Positions 33,101 through 44,944 of a stretch of DNA of 64,000 nucleotides are shown one piece after another. The notes under the pieces are model-generated. The model worked only from the letters and a program-made list of their open reading frames with translations. It did not search any database and had not been told where the DNA came from. This stretch comes from Ananas comosus. Its lineage: Eukaryota; Streptophyta; Magnoliopsida; Poales; Bromeliaceae. The position numbers were made by a program, and so were the translations under genes. Positions within the stretch are counted from its first letter, which is position 1. Every line of letters starts with the position of its first letter. The stretch is from positions 10,161,078-10,225,077 of the forward strand of contig NC_033637.1 of the NCBI RefSeq assembly GCF_001540865.1. The letters are read 5' to 3'.

Positions 33101-36100
33101 CACTCTCAATCTCATAGGTGAGGAGAAGCTGCACTCGCACACCGAGACCGTCTGCGGGACAACTACGTCTGCCCCTAGTGAAGTACTCCGAAGACTCGTG
33201 CTTCGGTGGAGCGACCACCGACAAGCGAAAACAGACTAGTGAGTATGATCCAATCCTCTCAAGAGGATACCCTGTCTACTAGGGTCAATGTGCCTCTGCT
33301 GCACAATCATGATATATAATCAATGTTGGGACTTCTATTATCCCTAGGTTCATGTCACGTTTACTACACTAGATTCGATGCCACTCGTTCAGTCATTGTA
33401 GTAAATGTCTCAATTATTCTACATGCCACTCGTTCATGTCATAGTGCTTCTACCACACTAGTTCAATGCCATTTTTCTAGGCTATCATATGTCCAAGTTC
33501 GGCTCTTTATGCCGCTATAGGATTCTATGTCACAAGACCCAATCCTCATGCTATCCTAGTCCACGTGTTAAGCTCACCTCGCTACACTACCAAGAAAGCA
33601 TGCAAGGAAATGGAAATGTACAACTACTATTCCTATAGTGCGATATGATCAATCATATATATATATAACTTAGACATAAAAGGAAACCCGGTTGCTTCGG
33701 GATGACACCCCCTACCTCTTGAGGGTATGGAGGCTCTAGAAATGCCCTCCAACGAACGTTACGGCGAGGCTTTAGCCTTCTTGGTCCAAATGAAGCTCGG
33801 TCGGTCTTGTTTTGCCAAAAGCTTTTCACCCGCTTGACGAATGCAAAATCCGACTTCGCCCCCGCATTTAGGCACGTACCAATTAGGTTTCCAAGACCTC
33901 AAGTGAGATCAATCTCATACTTTACCAAAAATCCTATTTTGGAGCCCTAGGGTTCACATCTTACCATTTGCATTTTGGAACCCTAACTTTAGTTTTAATC
34001 CACCAACAATGGTGCTAGGGGTCTATTTGACCCCATCCAAAGAGCTAAAACCCAAAAATCCTAAATTTCACATCTAGGGTTAGAAGCCTACCTCTTGTTG
34101 TAGCTTCAAAGAGAGAAGAGAGGAAGAGGGAGAGGTCCAAAGCTTCCTCTAGCTTGATCTCCTTCTTCTTCTCCTTCCTTTTCTTCCTTTTCTTCCTTCT
34201 CTTTTCTTCTTCTTCTGTTTTGTTCTTTCTCTTCTAGAGAGAGAGAGGAAGAGAAAAGAGTGTGAGGGAGAGTGAAATGAGGGTTGGAGAGAGAGGGGGG
34301 GCCTACATACTCTAATGTAACAATATCCAAACAAATCCCTCAACTTTCATCTCTGTGCACTGCCCTTACTGGGCATTTTTCGCCCAGAGGGACCGGTCTC
34401 CCCGACCTGGGACCGGTCCCCGAGCGCTTCAGCTCGGGTCACTCGTTCGGGAATCGGTTGGGCCTTCCTGAGAAACCGGTCTCGGGAGACCGGTCCTTGA
34501 CTGAGAGACCGGTTCCCGAGAGCAGGATTTTCGGGACTTAGCCAAATTTTGGCTTTTCTCGCTGGGGTCACGTTCGGGGACCAGTCTTCCCCTGCCAGGG
34601 ACCGGTTGCCTCAAGGATCCCCGCAACCACCAGCCGATGGAACCGGTCCCTCCCTGTCAGGGACCGGTCCCTGAGAGCAATTTTGCTCCAGTGCAGGTTT
34701 TGCACTATTTGCCCTCGTGGACTCGTTTTCAATGCACTTTTGGTGATTTTAACATCTTTGGCTTTTCCAAAGCTCACCAACACGACCCTTGGTCGATTCT
34801 GAATGAAGTCCAACTCTCGTACTTCGAGAATTCACTTCCTTACAACAAAAGTACGGTCTCTCTCTATGTGCGCGCGCGCGTGCGCACGTGGTTGTGGATG
34901 TGTGGGCTGTATGTGTGCTGGGGTGCTTGCAGGTGCATGTGCATGGATGCTGCATGTGTGCCTTTGTGTGCCTATTATCATGCTTTGGAAATCGCCTTCT
35001 CCAATGTTAATGATTTAAAATGTGAAGTGGTTTATTTACATGCATATGGGCATGACTATTGCTAGGAGGCAAGTACTTTGTCATGCATAACAGCACATCT
35101 TCACTTTAGACCAATGCATTCAATCTTAGCGTACTTTATTTTCTTTTCATTTCCATAAAATATTGTCTTAACTGTTGCAAGCATGTGTAGTTATGCTTTT
35201 GTTGAGGCTTTCATCTTGATAGGATAGAAAACTAGATTCTCACCCATATTCCCTCATAACGCATAACAAATATTACAAACTCCTTGGTGTTTAGTTGCTT
35301 GCCTGTACTATCTTATGCAGCAAATAATTGTGCTGACAATATCTCATTGCTGTATGATTTTATTGCGCTAGGGTTACCAGCATGTAGCAAAGCAGGTGGC
35401 TTTGCATGGTGAATTTGACTCGCATTTAGATTCATGTGAGTCAATACAGGTAAATGACCAGCTTGAGTACTCTCGTAGTCTTTATTTCACCAAATATTTT
35501 AGAGGCACCTGTCTATAGTCATTAAAAAGTGAATTATGATATTGCAGCATGATAGTTCTATTAATGAACTTCTTGAAGATGAGACGGTGGTGACGAGACA
35601 GTTTTCATTGCTAGAAAAGGAACTTGTTAAGGAATCCTTGAATGCAAGTACTTTACTGAAGACGCTTTGATGTTTATTTCCATTGTTTCGAAGATTTTGT
35701 TATTTGATGTTTGACAAAATGCAGGCCAAAATTTACATGCTAAAGAAAGTAGAGGAAGTTGAATCATATTTTACATGCTTGGAAAGCCTAGTGAGACGAA
35801 GACTCGATGTATGAATGCAGTATCATACTTGTCTACTGTTGTATCCTTTTCAGACGGATTCTTCAATTGCAAGTTCTGATGTGTTTTCTTGTTACCTTCT
35901 GCAGGGGAGAGATGATTTTGATAAGTTAGTGCGTGAACTTGCAAAAGAGGGCCTTTTTGAGTTTTCTAATCTTCCCACTGATAAACCTCTTCGAAAAAAT
36001 TGGGTATTAGTTTTATATTCTTACATAATCTTTCGTTGGTATATGAGCACATCATTTTGATATCGAATTGGCAAGCATTTTGATTAGGGATGCAAATGAG

Positions 36101-37325
36101 GCGGGTCTAGGGCGGGAGCCCTGCGCCGCTTCCCGCCCTGACTACTGACATCCCATCCTGCCCCCGGCCTCCCGCCCCGAATCCGTGACCGGTTAAAAAT
36201 GTTATCCCATAATTCGCCTCGGCTCACAATCTATCTCCCGCCGGCGCCCCGAATCTGCCCCGCTAGCTAATACCTTTTTTTTACAAGTTATAATTATATT
36301 AATGTTTTATAAATATAGTAAGCAATTTTTTTAGTAGTAATGGATAATATTATCAAGCTATATATAATTAACAATATCAACTATGAAAATCAAAAATATC
36401 AATCACAATTCACAATAAAATTCAAGTTTCAAATATATGCATAGTAAAGAAAAAGAGTATTAAAAATTACATGGCCAACTTGAGAGATGAAATCACCAGC
36501 TTATTTATAGTTGATTTCTTTATAAATATATTAATCTTTAGAGATAGTTTTTTAAAATATAAACGGCTTTTCAGATGGATTTAGGGTGGGTTTGGAGCGG
36601 GTCAAGGTTTTTCCCGTTTTCTACCCCGAATCCGCCTCAGATCATAAAACTCACGTTACTTCCTGCCCTGAATTCATTTATTTCCTCCTGTTTATTGCTC
36701 TATTAGGGGCAGATCGAGCAGGGGCTCCACCAACCTGAAGTCGTTTGTATCCCTGATTTGGATTGTGATGACTTTTCAACAATTGGCCATAACATCTATC
36801 TTTTTTGTTTCTAGCAGAGCCCTGAATTTTACGAATTATTAGATAATGCAAGGCATTCAGCTTTCCCACATCTTCCGGACCATTATGTGATCAATGGACT
36901 TTTGGTACTTCTTTTTTGGAGTCTCTTTTCTGTTTTCCTCCTGGTGTGTATTATTATCATCTCCCTCCGTTACTTCATTTGCAGGACTATTCGTTCTTTT
37001 TTTCCTTAAATGACGAGCATCACGAGTCAGAAACTGTGGAGGTAATCTCTGTGAATATGGTTATTTGTTTTGTTTATCTGTTACTATATCTCAAGGTGCT
37101 AACTAATGTTTTTTGTCAGGATTGCTTGGCAAAAGTGGAGGAACGTTGTGACGGGAAGTGCTTTTTTCTAAGAAAGGTGCAAACTTTTTGGTCCATTTTA
37201 CGGAGTTTTCTCATTTGCTATTCAAGCACGGCATGTTTTATTGTAGTAGTTTTGTGTAGGTACTTTGGAGGACCAAATATTATACGAATCCTATATACGA
37301 GCAATTTGGGGACGCACTAAAACTG
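30120..37325 (+). CDS. host gene, sixteen consecutive phase-0 exons; product not recognised
   Basis: Exons: 30120-30194, 30299-30388, 30451-30540, 30612-30719, 30806-30862, 30930-30998, 31074-31157, 35372-35449, 35548-35643, 35725-35808, 35905-36003, 36818-36904, 36985-37041, 37120-37176 and 37260-37325, after an unseen start; each is a multiple of three and open in phase 0. That is 15 here, the sixteenth being a candidate last exon at 40946. Introns are GT-AG except the one after 35643, which starts GCAAGT. Sample peptides: FYRCPVDLHKELEMKGLIPP, WNHEIGKQVEWLKEKGH, NLHGLFFDMYWRFHPLITE, SPEFYELLDNARHSAFPHL. The translation is charged and mostly helical in character, with no signal peptide or membrane segment. 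I do not recognise the family. The 4.2 kb intron at 31158-35371 exists because of a solo LTR. It is probably the same gene as 12662-17873. Confidence 0.8.
31254..31277. repeat. (CT)n microsatellite
   Basis: About eleven CT units in the intron after the exon ending 31157. The following kilobase (31280-32290) holds no feature I can name. Confidence 0.75.
32301..34844 (-). mobile_element. solo LTR (2544 bp), GGGACCGGTCCC family, antisense, TSD ACARA
   Basis: On the minus strand it starts TGTAAGGAAGTGAATTCTCG, the same start as the LTRs at 52845, 55306 and 63169, and ends GGGGGCGTGAC. The flanks acaga (32296-32300) and acaaa (34845-34849) differ by one base. The terminal base at 32301 is mutated. 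It has ACCGGT palindromes at about 34390-34680, and the stem-loop with a 9-bp stem at 32791-32810. It splits two coding exons of the host gene. Confidence 0.9.
34863..34890. repeat. alternating purine-pyrimidine tract
   Basis: TATGTGCGCGCGCGCGTGCG and the next few bases alternate strictly, a sequence able to adopt left-handed DNA. It is just outside the solo LTR, in the intron. Confidence 0.6.
36085..36755. mobile_element. hAT-type MITE, TSD ATTTKGAT
   Basis: The ends are TAGGGATGCAAATGAGG and, inverted, CAGGGATACAAACGAC. The flanks attttgat (36077-36084) and atttggat (36756-36763) agree at 7 of 8 bases. The interior has inverted GC-rich blocks (GCGGGTCTAGGGCGGGAGCC; CAGGGGCTCC) around an AT-rich centre, as in 11607-12211. 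It sits in the intron between the exons ending 36003 and starting 36818. Confidence 0.8.
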
Positions 37326-38248
37326 GTAGGTACTTATGTTTTACATCAATAAAATTGCATGAGGTACACAACTCATTTCGAATATAAGATATGAGAACAT
37401 AATTGCTCATGCAACCATGCTCGTCTTTGTATATATGAAATGATTGGTTGTTGACTGTGCCCATTTAAAATGATTTATGGATAAAGTTAGTTGGAACAAG
37501 TGTAGACAACATTCTTATACTTAGAACAAGTTCAATCAAGCTTATTAAACTCATGTAATTTTTTCATGTTTATAATTGAAATAAGGTCGATCGGTTGGAT
37601 TTTATGGCATTTTGGAAAAGTTGGTTATAGTTCCGATTCAAGTCATGTTTATTGTGGTCCTTGACAAAAATGAAATGTGTTTAGTTGTTTAATGGTAAGA
37701 TTTGGCAAATTCTAGTCGAACATTCTCTAGGAAATGATAATTAAATCATATGAAATATGAAATGCATATTAGGATCATTTGTGTTCCCCCTTTTATGTTT
37801 TCCCCAAAAGTTCTACATAGTTGAACGTGCCTTGACAATCAAACCTTTAGTTTTGCTATTCGGATTGTTTGCGAACTCCATATTTTTGAGCTCTGTCCGG
37901 CAATGAAAGACAAATCTTTTACAAAGAACATGAAACATTGATGTAAATGATGTTGAATGCACTCGAAAGGAAATATTATTGGAAGTAATTTTATGGTATT
38001 TATTGTTGGTATACATGTTAATTTGATTTAGTGCAATTGGGATGGTGATGTGCATCAGCTTTCTGTCATTGTCTTCTCCTCCTCTGCGCAGAAGTGTGGT
38101 CATGCAAGCTCCACCTAATCTTGGAGAAGCCTAACATCCTTGATGTGATGTCTATGATCTGTGTTGTGGGCAAGATCACCATCCCAACCAATATTGAAAT
38201 CTTCCTTGTTAGCTGCCATTGTTTCTTTGTTGTCTTGATTGACATTAT
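37326..38248 (+). other. intron or 3' region of the host gene, no clear feature
   Basis: After the donor GTAGGT at 37326 the DNA is AT-rich with no repeat seen. An acceptor-like CTCCTCCTCTGCGCAG at 38076-38091 is followed in phase 0 by KCGHASST and a stop. That is one of two candidates for the terminal exon. Confidence 0.3.
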
Positions 38249-38988
38249 GGGCGTGTGGTTTGAGGGATTGGCATTCTGATTCTCATTCCAGGAGAATTAA
38301 TCCCTCCGAAGTGATTCCCATTGTGCAAGTGGGACCCAACTTTTCATTTTGGCGGGATTGAGAAAAAAATTTTCCTACGATTAATTGAATTCAAAATAAA
38401 TCTAAAAATAAATTTATTAGATTAAATCATAATTTCAAATTATAATTTGAAATAAGGAATTAAGTTTTAGTTATAATTTCTTAAATATGATTTCAGTTCA
38501 ATATTTGAATTTAGGTGCTTTTAAATTTTGAACTTGAACTTAAAGTTGAATTGTGAATTTAAATTTAATTTGAAATTCAATTTGAACATGAGTTTGAACA
38601 TGAATTTGAGTTGTGAATTCAATATCTTTTTGAAGTTTGAACTGAAATTTAAATCAAAATTTATATTAGAGTTTTTGATTCATGAATTAAAAATTTAATT
38701 TTAAATTTCAAGTTTCAATTTTATTTTGTTTTGAGTGTTGAATTCAATTTTTATAATTTGAATTATGAGTTCCATATTAAATATTTTTATGGGCAATTGA
38801 AATTTTCTCAAACAAACAATAGTGATGGGTTGATTCCGATTCTGAATCCTATTATAAACCGAAGAAATTAGGAGATTCCATCATTCCGTTTTTGAGATCA
38901 TTCCGTTTTTGAGATTCCATTATTCCGTTTTTCTCGTTCATTTCGATTACTATTTACATTTTGATTCTGTTTTGAACCAGACATGCCC
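38249..38988. mobile_element. AT-rich MITE with GGGCRTG termini
   Basis: GGGCGTGTGGTTTGAGG at the left is matched by the inverted right end GGGCATGTCTGGTTCAA. The interior, 38340-38780, is a low-complexity run of AATTTGAA/TTGAATT motifs that looks like degenerate tandem repeats. Target duplication not clear. Confidence 0.55.
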
Positions 38989-39609
38989 TAGGTCTCCATA
39001 ACCCTAAACGTGTAGCATTTTTTATGCTATTGACATCTCCCTTCTTAGCTGATATCTAAGCCTCCCTTCTTAGCATTTTAATGTGTCCGAAGCTTTACGG
39101 GTGCCACTGCTTCCAATGTTGAGCTTATCTGCCACTCCGAAACTTCTTCGGACTTTATCCCCTGGCTCTAGTTGCCAAGCCCTTAACATGGTCCTAATGC
39201 CATATAAAATAACTTTGTAAAGCTGATTCGGCTCGTTGGTTTCAAATTGGTGCTATTTGTGGTATTAAACCATTCGTGTAGTTGGCAGAGTATCATTGGA
39301 GAGGATCTTTTCTTTTGTTGACACGTTGTGTGTTGTTGATCTTCTTAGATAGTGCTTGGTTGGTTGGATAGTACTGGGGATGGTGGTTTATTTCCCCACT
39401 CTTAGAGGCTGCTTTATTTCGAGGGGTAGTAATTCCAAGGGGCAGGCTGGAATCACTATTCCCATGGAAGCATTTTCTATTGCTAATCGCTAGTACACCC
39501 AACCAAGCATAAGTAACTTCTTAAAAATAGAATTCATGACATTTGCTTTTTTCTTTCTGGGAATTAGTTATTGTGGATATTGATTGTTTTTCTTAGGATA
39601 TGTAGGACA

Positions 39610-40288
39610 AATTAGGAAAATCCTAACCTATCTTGCTAGTGATGAGCCCAAAATCAGTTCAAAACCAAATTTAGAATTTTCTCAAATTTTAAATTAGTTT
39701 TCAGATTTTTTTTAAAAAATAATTAAAAAAACAAAGATAAAATTGAAGAAAATAGCCAATAAATAGGATAAGTCAGAAATTTTAGAATTGTTTTTAGAGA
39801 ATTGGAACAAAAAATTTAGAAGAAGAAAACGAAAGAAATAAAGGAGGAGATGAAGAGAAAGAGAAGATCGATACTCTATGCGCCCGGGAAAGAGAGAAGG
39901 GGAAGAAGATACTCTAACGCGGTCAAAACGCAAAACTCAAATTTTATTCCATCATAACTTGTCTCTAAAATCATAAGGCATAGGCTATATTTATAACCTT
40001 CAAAGCATAATCCTAATCTAATTCAAATTCCACAATGTTAGGGATCTTTTTTCAATTCGAATATATCTAAAAAAGCCTAAACTATATCCCTAGTTTTTAG
40101 AGATTTATTCTACCTGATAAATCCTAAACAATCTTTTAAAAACGATTAAAACAAATTAACAAGCAAAATAACTCTGAAAATTAGAAAAAATTAAAACATA
40201 AACGACTCAATCAACCCTAATGAAAAAATTGACTCAAATAAACAAAAGATGACTCGGCTGAACTCTCTTTAAATCTGGTTCTTCATCA
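39610..40288. mobile_element. insertion of about 680 bp in the left copy of the duplication
   Basis: Comparison with the right copy shows that 39610-40288 is extra. GGACA occurs at both edges (39605-39609, 40289-40293), which would be a 5-bp target duplication. An inner part starts TGATGAGCCC (39640) and ends TTCATCA (40288), like a short LTR. The class is uncertain. Confidence 0.4.
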
Positions 40289-40945
40289 GGACATACCATA
40301 GGATCAATTGGTTTGTTCTTTCTTGGAGTAATAGTGGATATTGTTTGCTTTTATTGGGATGTAATGTAGGGAATCGATTGATTTGGTTTGTTCTTTCTTG
40401 GAATTAGTTATTCTGGATATTGATTGCTTTTCTTAGGATATACCATAGGGATTCGATTGATTTGGTTTGTTCTCTCTTGGAATTATGTATGGTGGTTCTT
40501 ATTTGCTTGATCTTTTAAATGGTGGTTCGTTTGTTTGAGAGCATAAGTCTCAATCATGCGAGTTTTACGCGTGCCCTGCTGTACATGAGTTTCTAATTTG
40601 GAAAATAGGGATCTGAAGCTTTATCTTACTAGATTTTTCAAGACATGTTCTGTTTTCTCTTTTGATTTGTAGTGTTGGTTACTGTGTTACATATTGTCTC
40701 GTTTAGCATATTATTATTATGGCCCGGAAGACGAAAATTATGACAAACTTTTTTTTGGCATTCATTAAAGAAAAGCAAAGAAGTTGCAATTTTCGATGAT
40801 TCACAAGGACAACTAATTAATTTTTATATTGCAACTCCTTATATTTGTTTGTTATTTGCTTCGACTTTTTTGCAATTTAGTTATGCTTCCTCTCCGGGTT
40901 AGTTTGTGAATCGCGCTCACTTGGTTTTTGGTGTTGTTGTTGCAG

Positions 40946-40987
40946 ATAGACTTGCCGCAAAAATTTGATTGTGGACTGTGTTGCTGA
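40946..40987 (+). CDS. candidate terminal exon of the host gene
   Basis: The acceptor GTTGTTGTTGCAG is followed in phase 0 by IDLPQKFDCGLCC and TGA at 40985-40987. Phase 0 is what the last certain exon (ending 37325) requires. It would make a 3.6 kb last intron. The alternative terminal exon at 38092 fits equally well on phase alone. Confidence 0.3.
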   Translation: MDLPQKFDCGLCC

Positions 40988-41989
40988 TCTCTTGGAGCAA
41001 GATTTTTGTCACTTACTGTGTCAAGCTTATCTGTCACTCTGAGCCTCCTTTGGATTTTGGCCCCGCACTTTGGTTGCCAAGCCCTCAACATGGTCTTAAT
41101 GCCATACAAAATAATTTGTAACTTTGTAAAAGCTGATTCATCTCGTTGGTTTCCGAATTAAATGCTATTTGTGGAATTAACCATTAGAGTAGATAGTAGA
41201 GTATCATTGAAGGGGATTCTTTCTTTTGCTGTTGGAGAGGATCCTCTCTCTTGTTGACATAGTTGTGTGTTGTCGATTCTCTTACGTAGTGCTTGGTTGG
41301 TTGGACAGTAATGGGGATGGTGGTAACGTCCCTACTATCCAACCTCATACTGAAGATTTTAATGCGCCTCCAACTGGAATTGGACCGTCCATGTATCCTT
41401 AGAGGCCCCTTTACTTGGAGGGGCAGTTATTCCATTTGGGTAGGGTGGAACTGCTCTCTTCGTGGCAGTATTTTTCTGTTTCTAATCACACGAGTACGCC
41501 AAACCAAACATAAGTAACTTACTCAAATAGAGTTCATGAGATTTGGTTTGTTCTTTCCTGGGAATTAGTTGTTGTGGGTGTTTATTGGTTTTTTGGTGAT
41601 GCACCGTAGGGAATTGATTGATTTGGTTTGTTCCTTCTTGGAATTAGTCGTAGTGGTTTTCATTTGCTTGATCTTTTAACAATCATTCGTTTGTTTGAGA
41701 GCATCACTTTCAATCGTGTAAGTTTTATGAGTGCCGTGCTCTATATAAGTTTCTAATTGGAAGATAGGGATCTGAAGCTTATGTTACTAGATTTTTCTAG
41801 TCATGTTTCGTATTATCTTTCGGTTTGCGCTCTTGATATTTTATGTTACTTATTGTCTTCTTTAGCATAATTAATACTACTCTGGCATGAATAACGAAAA
41901 TTAGAAGAATAATATCCTTTACATTCATAGAGAAAATTGTAAAAAAGTGCTATTTTCGATGATTCACACCATACTCATCAAAGGGCTTT

Positions 41990-42880
41990 GTGACTTCCAA
42001 ATGACTTCCAACGGGTCGAGATGTTTGATAGCAGCACCCGTAATAATTGGCTGAGTGTCCTGTGTCTTCATCACCAATATGATCTCGTGCTCAACTATAG
42101 CATGTGTCGATAGTATGTCTGGCCGTGGAGGAGCTTAAGAAGAGGGCTGATATGTATGGAGAGATTGTAACTGTTGTCGGTGCCTACGATAAATAATAAC
42201 AACTGGTCGAGGTGGATCCTCTTGTATTGGTGTTGGTACTGTGTTTGGATGATAAGGTGGCTCTTTTATTGGTGAATATGCCTTCGATGGATCATATAGT
42301 GATACATAGCCCAACGTCGATGGCCCACCATGTTTTACTGGCTGTGGAGGTACAGTGTGTGGAAGTGTATGTAGGGTCTTCAAAACTGTTTGCATTTGAT
42401 CAACAACTTGTAATAGAGTTTCAAAAACTCCGCCATATGGAATATCTAGCAGAACATGTCTAACGTATAATATGATTTTTGCACGATATTGACCTGAAAT
42501 AAAAGCACCATTAAGATTATACTAAACTTTTTTTATGTATAAAAATAAATATAAATGTAAAAAGATATTATATATTAAAGAGATATTATCAATTGTAGTT
42601 CTCACTTTCCAATCGGTGCATTTACGAACACTAGATGATAGATCTTCACTTTGATTATGAGATATAGTAAACTCGCAAAGATATTTAAGATTATTTATTC
42701 GCATTGGTCAAATTTTCATGTGACTAAATCATACAATCACTTATCGCTCGTTTTGACCAACCAATAGAGACGGATCCATCATAGTAGATGGCAATAATGC
42801 ATTAACTGGCACACATGGGACTCCAAAGTGTATGTAACCTTACAAGACAAAATTATTAATTTCGCGCATCTAAGCTAATG
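41990..42880 (-). other. possible decayed coding sequence, product unknown
   Basis: On the minus strand 42395-42135 is open, with a proline-rich stretch (HGGPSTLGYVSLYDPSKAYS, then PPYHPNTVPTPIQEDPPRP). Upstream pieces at 42704-42522 and about 42840-42725 (VPVNALLPSTMMDPSLLVGQ) are also open. The proline-rich tail resembles the C-terminal region of plant transposase-derived proteins, but I see no domain that would prove it. Confidence 0.25.
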
Positions 42881-43100
42881 GAGAAATTATGAAAAATATT
42901 TATAAAGATCATTACTCTATATCTTGATGTACGAACTCGTTCGCGATTTGACGTAATTTTTTTAATAATTGCTACTACGCATTTTTGTATAATTAAAGGT
43001 ACTTGGATGGTTTTGTGTTGTCAACATATTTTTCTTCATGAATAATTATATACATCCATGGAACGGAAAAAAACACCAAATAGTATATTGTCACTTGATA

Positions 43101-44944
43101 TGTAATGTACCGAAAAGTTGGGTTGCAATACTAACTTTGATATAGAGGATCAAACTGCTGCTTGAGCTGGTCATGTGTCATTTCCAAGTAATTTTGGAGA
43201 TGTTGGGATGAATTCTGGAGAAAATTGAGTGTTTCGGCGCAAATTGGGCGCGAAATGAAATCTAAAGAGACTTTTCGGATTGTAACGCTAATTTTGATTA
43301 AATGAATCAAAGTGGCGCATGAGGATAAATTGTAGCATCTCCGAATTATTTTTGATGCTTGGGGATAGTTAATGGTACGTTTTAGAAGGGTTTTGAGGTG
43401 TTCGATGTGAATTTGTCACGCAAAAAGAAACTCGGAGTGAAGTTGTTGCCAGGTGTAGGATTTGCATTGGCCATCTTGATCAAATTGATCAAGATAATGC
43501 AAGAAAATGAAATTGATTTGTTCTCGGATTGAATTGAGAGCTTGTGGATGGTTGTTGGCATGTATTGGAAGTAATTAAAGGGATTCGAAACTGACTGGAT
43601 GCGTGAAACGACTTTAAGAAAGGGTTGCTGCCAAGCTGCTGTCTTGATACCGGTACCAAAACAGGGTGGTACTGGTACCAGTACCCGAAGGCGGAAGTGT
43701 AAAAGCTGATTTCAGCTTTTGTGAGGGGCCAAGTTGCAATTGGGGCTGAGCTTATCTTAACCCTAGGTATATGTACGTGGTTCTCATGCAGTGAACCACC
43801 TCTCTCTCTCCTTCTTTTCCTTCTCTCTAGAAACCATACGAGATGGTTTTTGAAGGAAACTCATGAGAGATTTGGAGATTTGCTGCTGCGAGGAAGATCG
43901 CGAGCAGGGAAGCGTGGTGTACGCAGGTTATTTTCCTGCAGGCAATTAGCTCGACTCTTCTCTCCTTTTGTTTTATTCTTCTTTTCTCTCTACAAATCCT
44001 GTGGTGAGGGATTTGGAGGAGTTGAGACTTTTGGCTGTGAGGAAATTTAAGAGCAAGGGAATCTGGTGAAACCAGGAATTTGGAGATGAGGTTTGTTGTG
44101 CTCTTGGATAGGGTTTGAGGTAAATCCCGTGCTATCTCTTGGTTTTGAGACCTTTGGAATATTAAGGCTTGGAATTACTTGATATGTTCTTGATGTGAGA
44201 GGGCTTAAGAAGTAAGAATTTGTTGGGAAGTAACCTGTTGGAGGTAAACCTGAAGTAGTTGGTATATTTCTTTGATAAGGTTTGATTTAATTAACCTAAA
44301 AGATGGTTTAGCTTTAGTTCTTCGGTTACTATAGCTTGTTTTACCATAGAACCCTAGAAAAGCTATATGTATGGTGTATTGGCCTTGGCAGCTGGGAGTT
44401 GAAACCATCTAATATGCAGAATTTTGATTAGGGATTGATCTAAATCTTTTCAATTCCCTAGTGGAAGGTTTTTGGGTTGTTGAGATTTGAAATTCCTTAT
44501 ATGTTGTTGTAATAATTGTATAGTGACAGGTTGTGTAGAGGCTATGTAGGGCTAAAGTTATTATGCAGATTTTGGGTTAGGGCTGATATAAAATCCTCTA
44601 AACTAATTCGTTTAAGGTTCTTGAATTATTGGAGCTGAAATTATTATGTAAGTCTTATGCAACCTGTATAGTAGCAAGCAAGTTATATAAAGCTTTAACT
44701 TGAAATTACTAAATGTTTAGAGATTATGTTAGACTTGTGGATCTAATTGTACACATTTGTATTTAATTATGGATCTCTTTGTGTTAGAACACTAGTGATT
44801 TTATATTACTCGCTCTGATAGCCTTGTTAGGACTTGATCTTGCTTATTCCTATTAGTAGACACCTTGTGTGCATTGTGGTTGTTTGGTGTACACGACGGG
44901 TTTGTGCACGCATCGGACGGCTTCCGCTGGGCTGGGGCGTGACA
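43101..44944 (+). repeat. LTR-like sequence (about 1.84 kb), ACCGGT family
   Basis: It starts TGTAATGTACCGAAAAG, close to the start of the solo LTR at 49783 (TGTAATATACCGAAAATT), and ends GCTGGGGCGTGACA. Palindromic text ATACCGGTACCAAA and GGTACTGGTACCAGTACC lies at 43645-43685. The flanks tgata and tgtat do not match, so it is either old or joined by recombination to what follows. The conserved stem-loop was not found here. Confidence 0.65.

Larger units (their letters stand above)
39040..41960. repeat. large direct duplication with local 75-80 bp tandem repeats
   Basis: The block around 39110-39600 recurs around 41030-41580 (for example GTTGCCAAGCCCT, AACATGGTC, GTAGTGCTTGGTTGGTTGGA). The block around 40440-40720 recurs around 41600-41860 (TTGATTTGGTTTGTTC, TTGCTTGATCTTTTAA, TAGGGATCTGAAGCTT). 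Between 40295 and 40500 the unit around GATTTGGTTTGTTCTTTCTT is repeated in tandem at about 75-80 bp. The arrangement suggests serial tandem duplication followed by an insertion into the left copy. Confidence 0.75.

Noticed and set aside
34637..35065. 142-codon frame at the edge of the solo LTR
   Set aside because: It crosses the LTR boundary at 34844 and includes the alternating GC tract; coincidence.
42135..42395. Naming the proline-rich minus-strand frame as a plant mobile domain transposase
   Set aside because: Only the low-complexity tail is visible; no catalytic or diagnostic motif supports the name.
43101..44944. Calling this a clean solo LTR insertion
   Set aside because: Ends look like LTR ends, but flanks tgata and tgtat do not form a target duplication and the right side is another LTR remnant.
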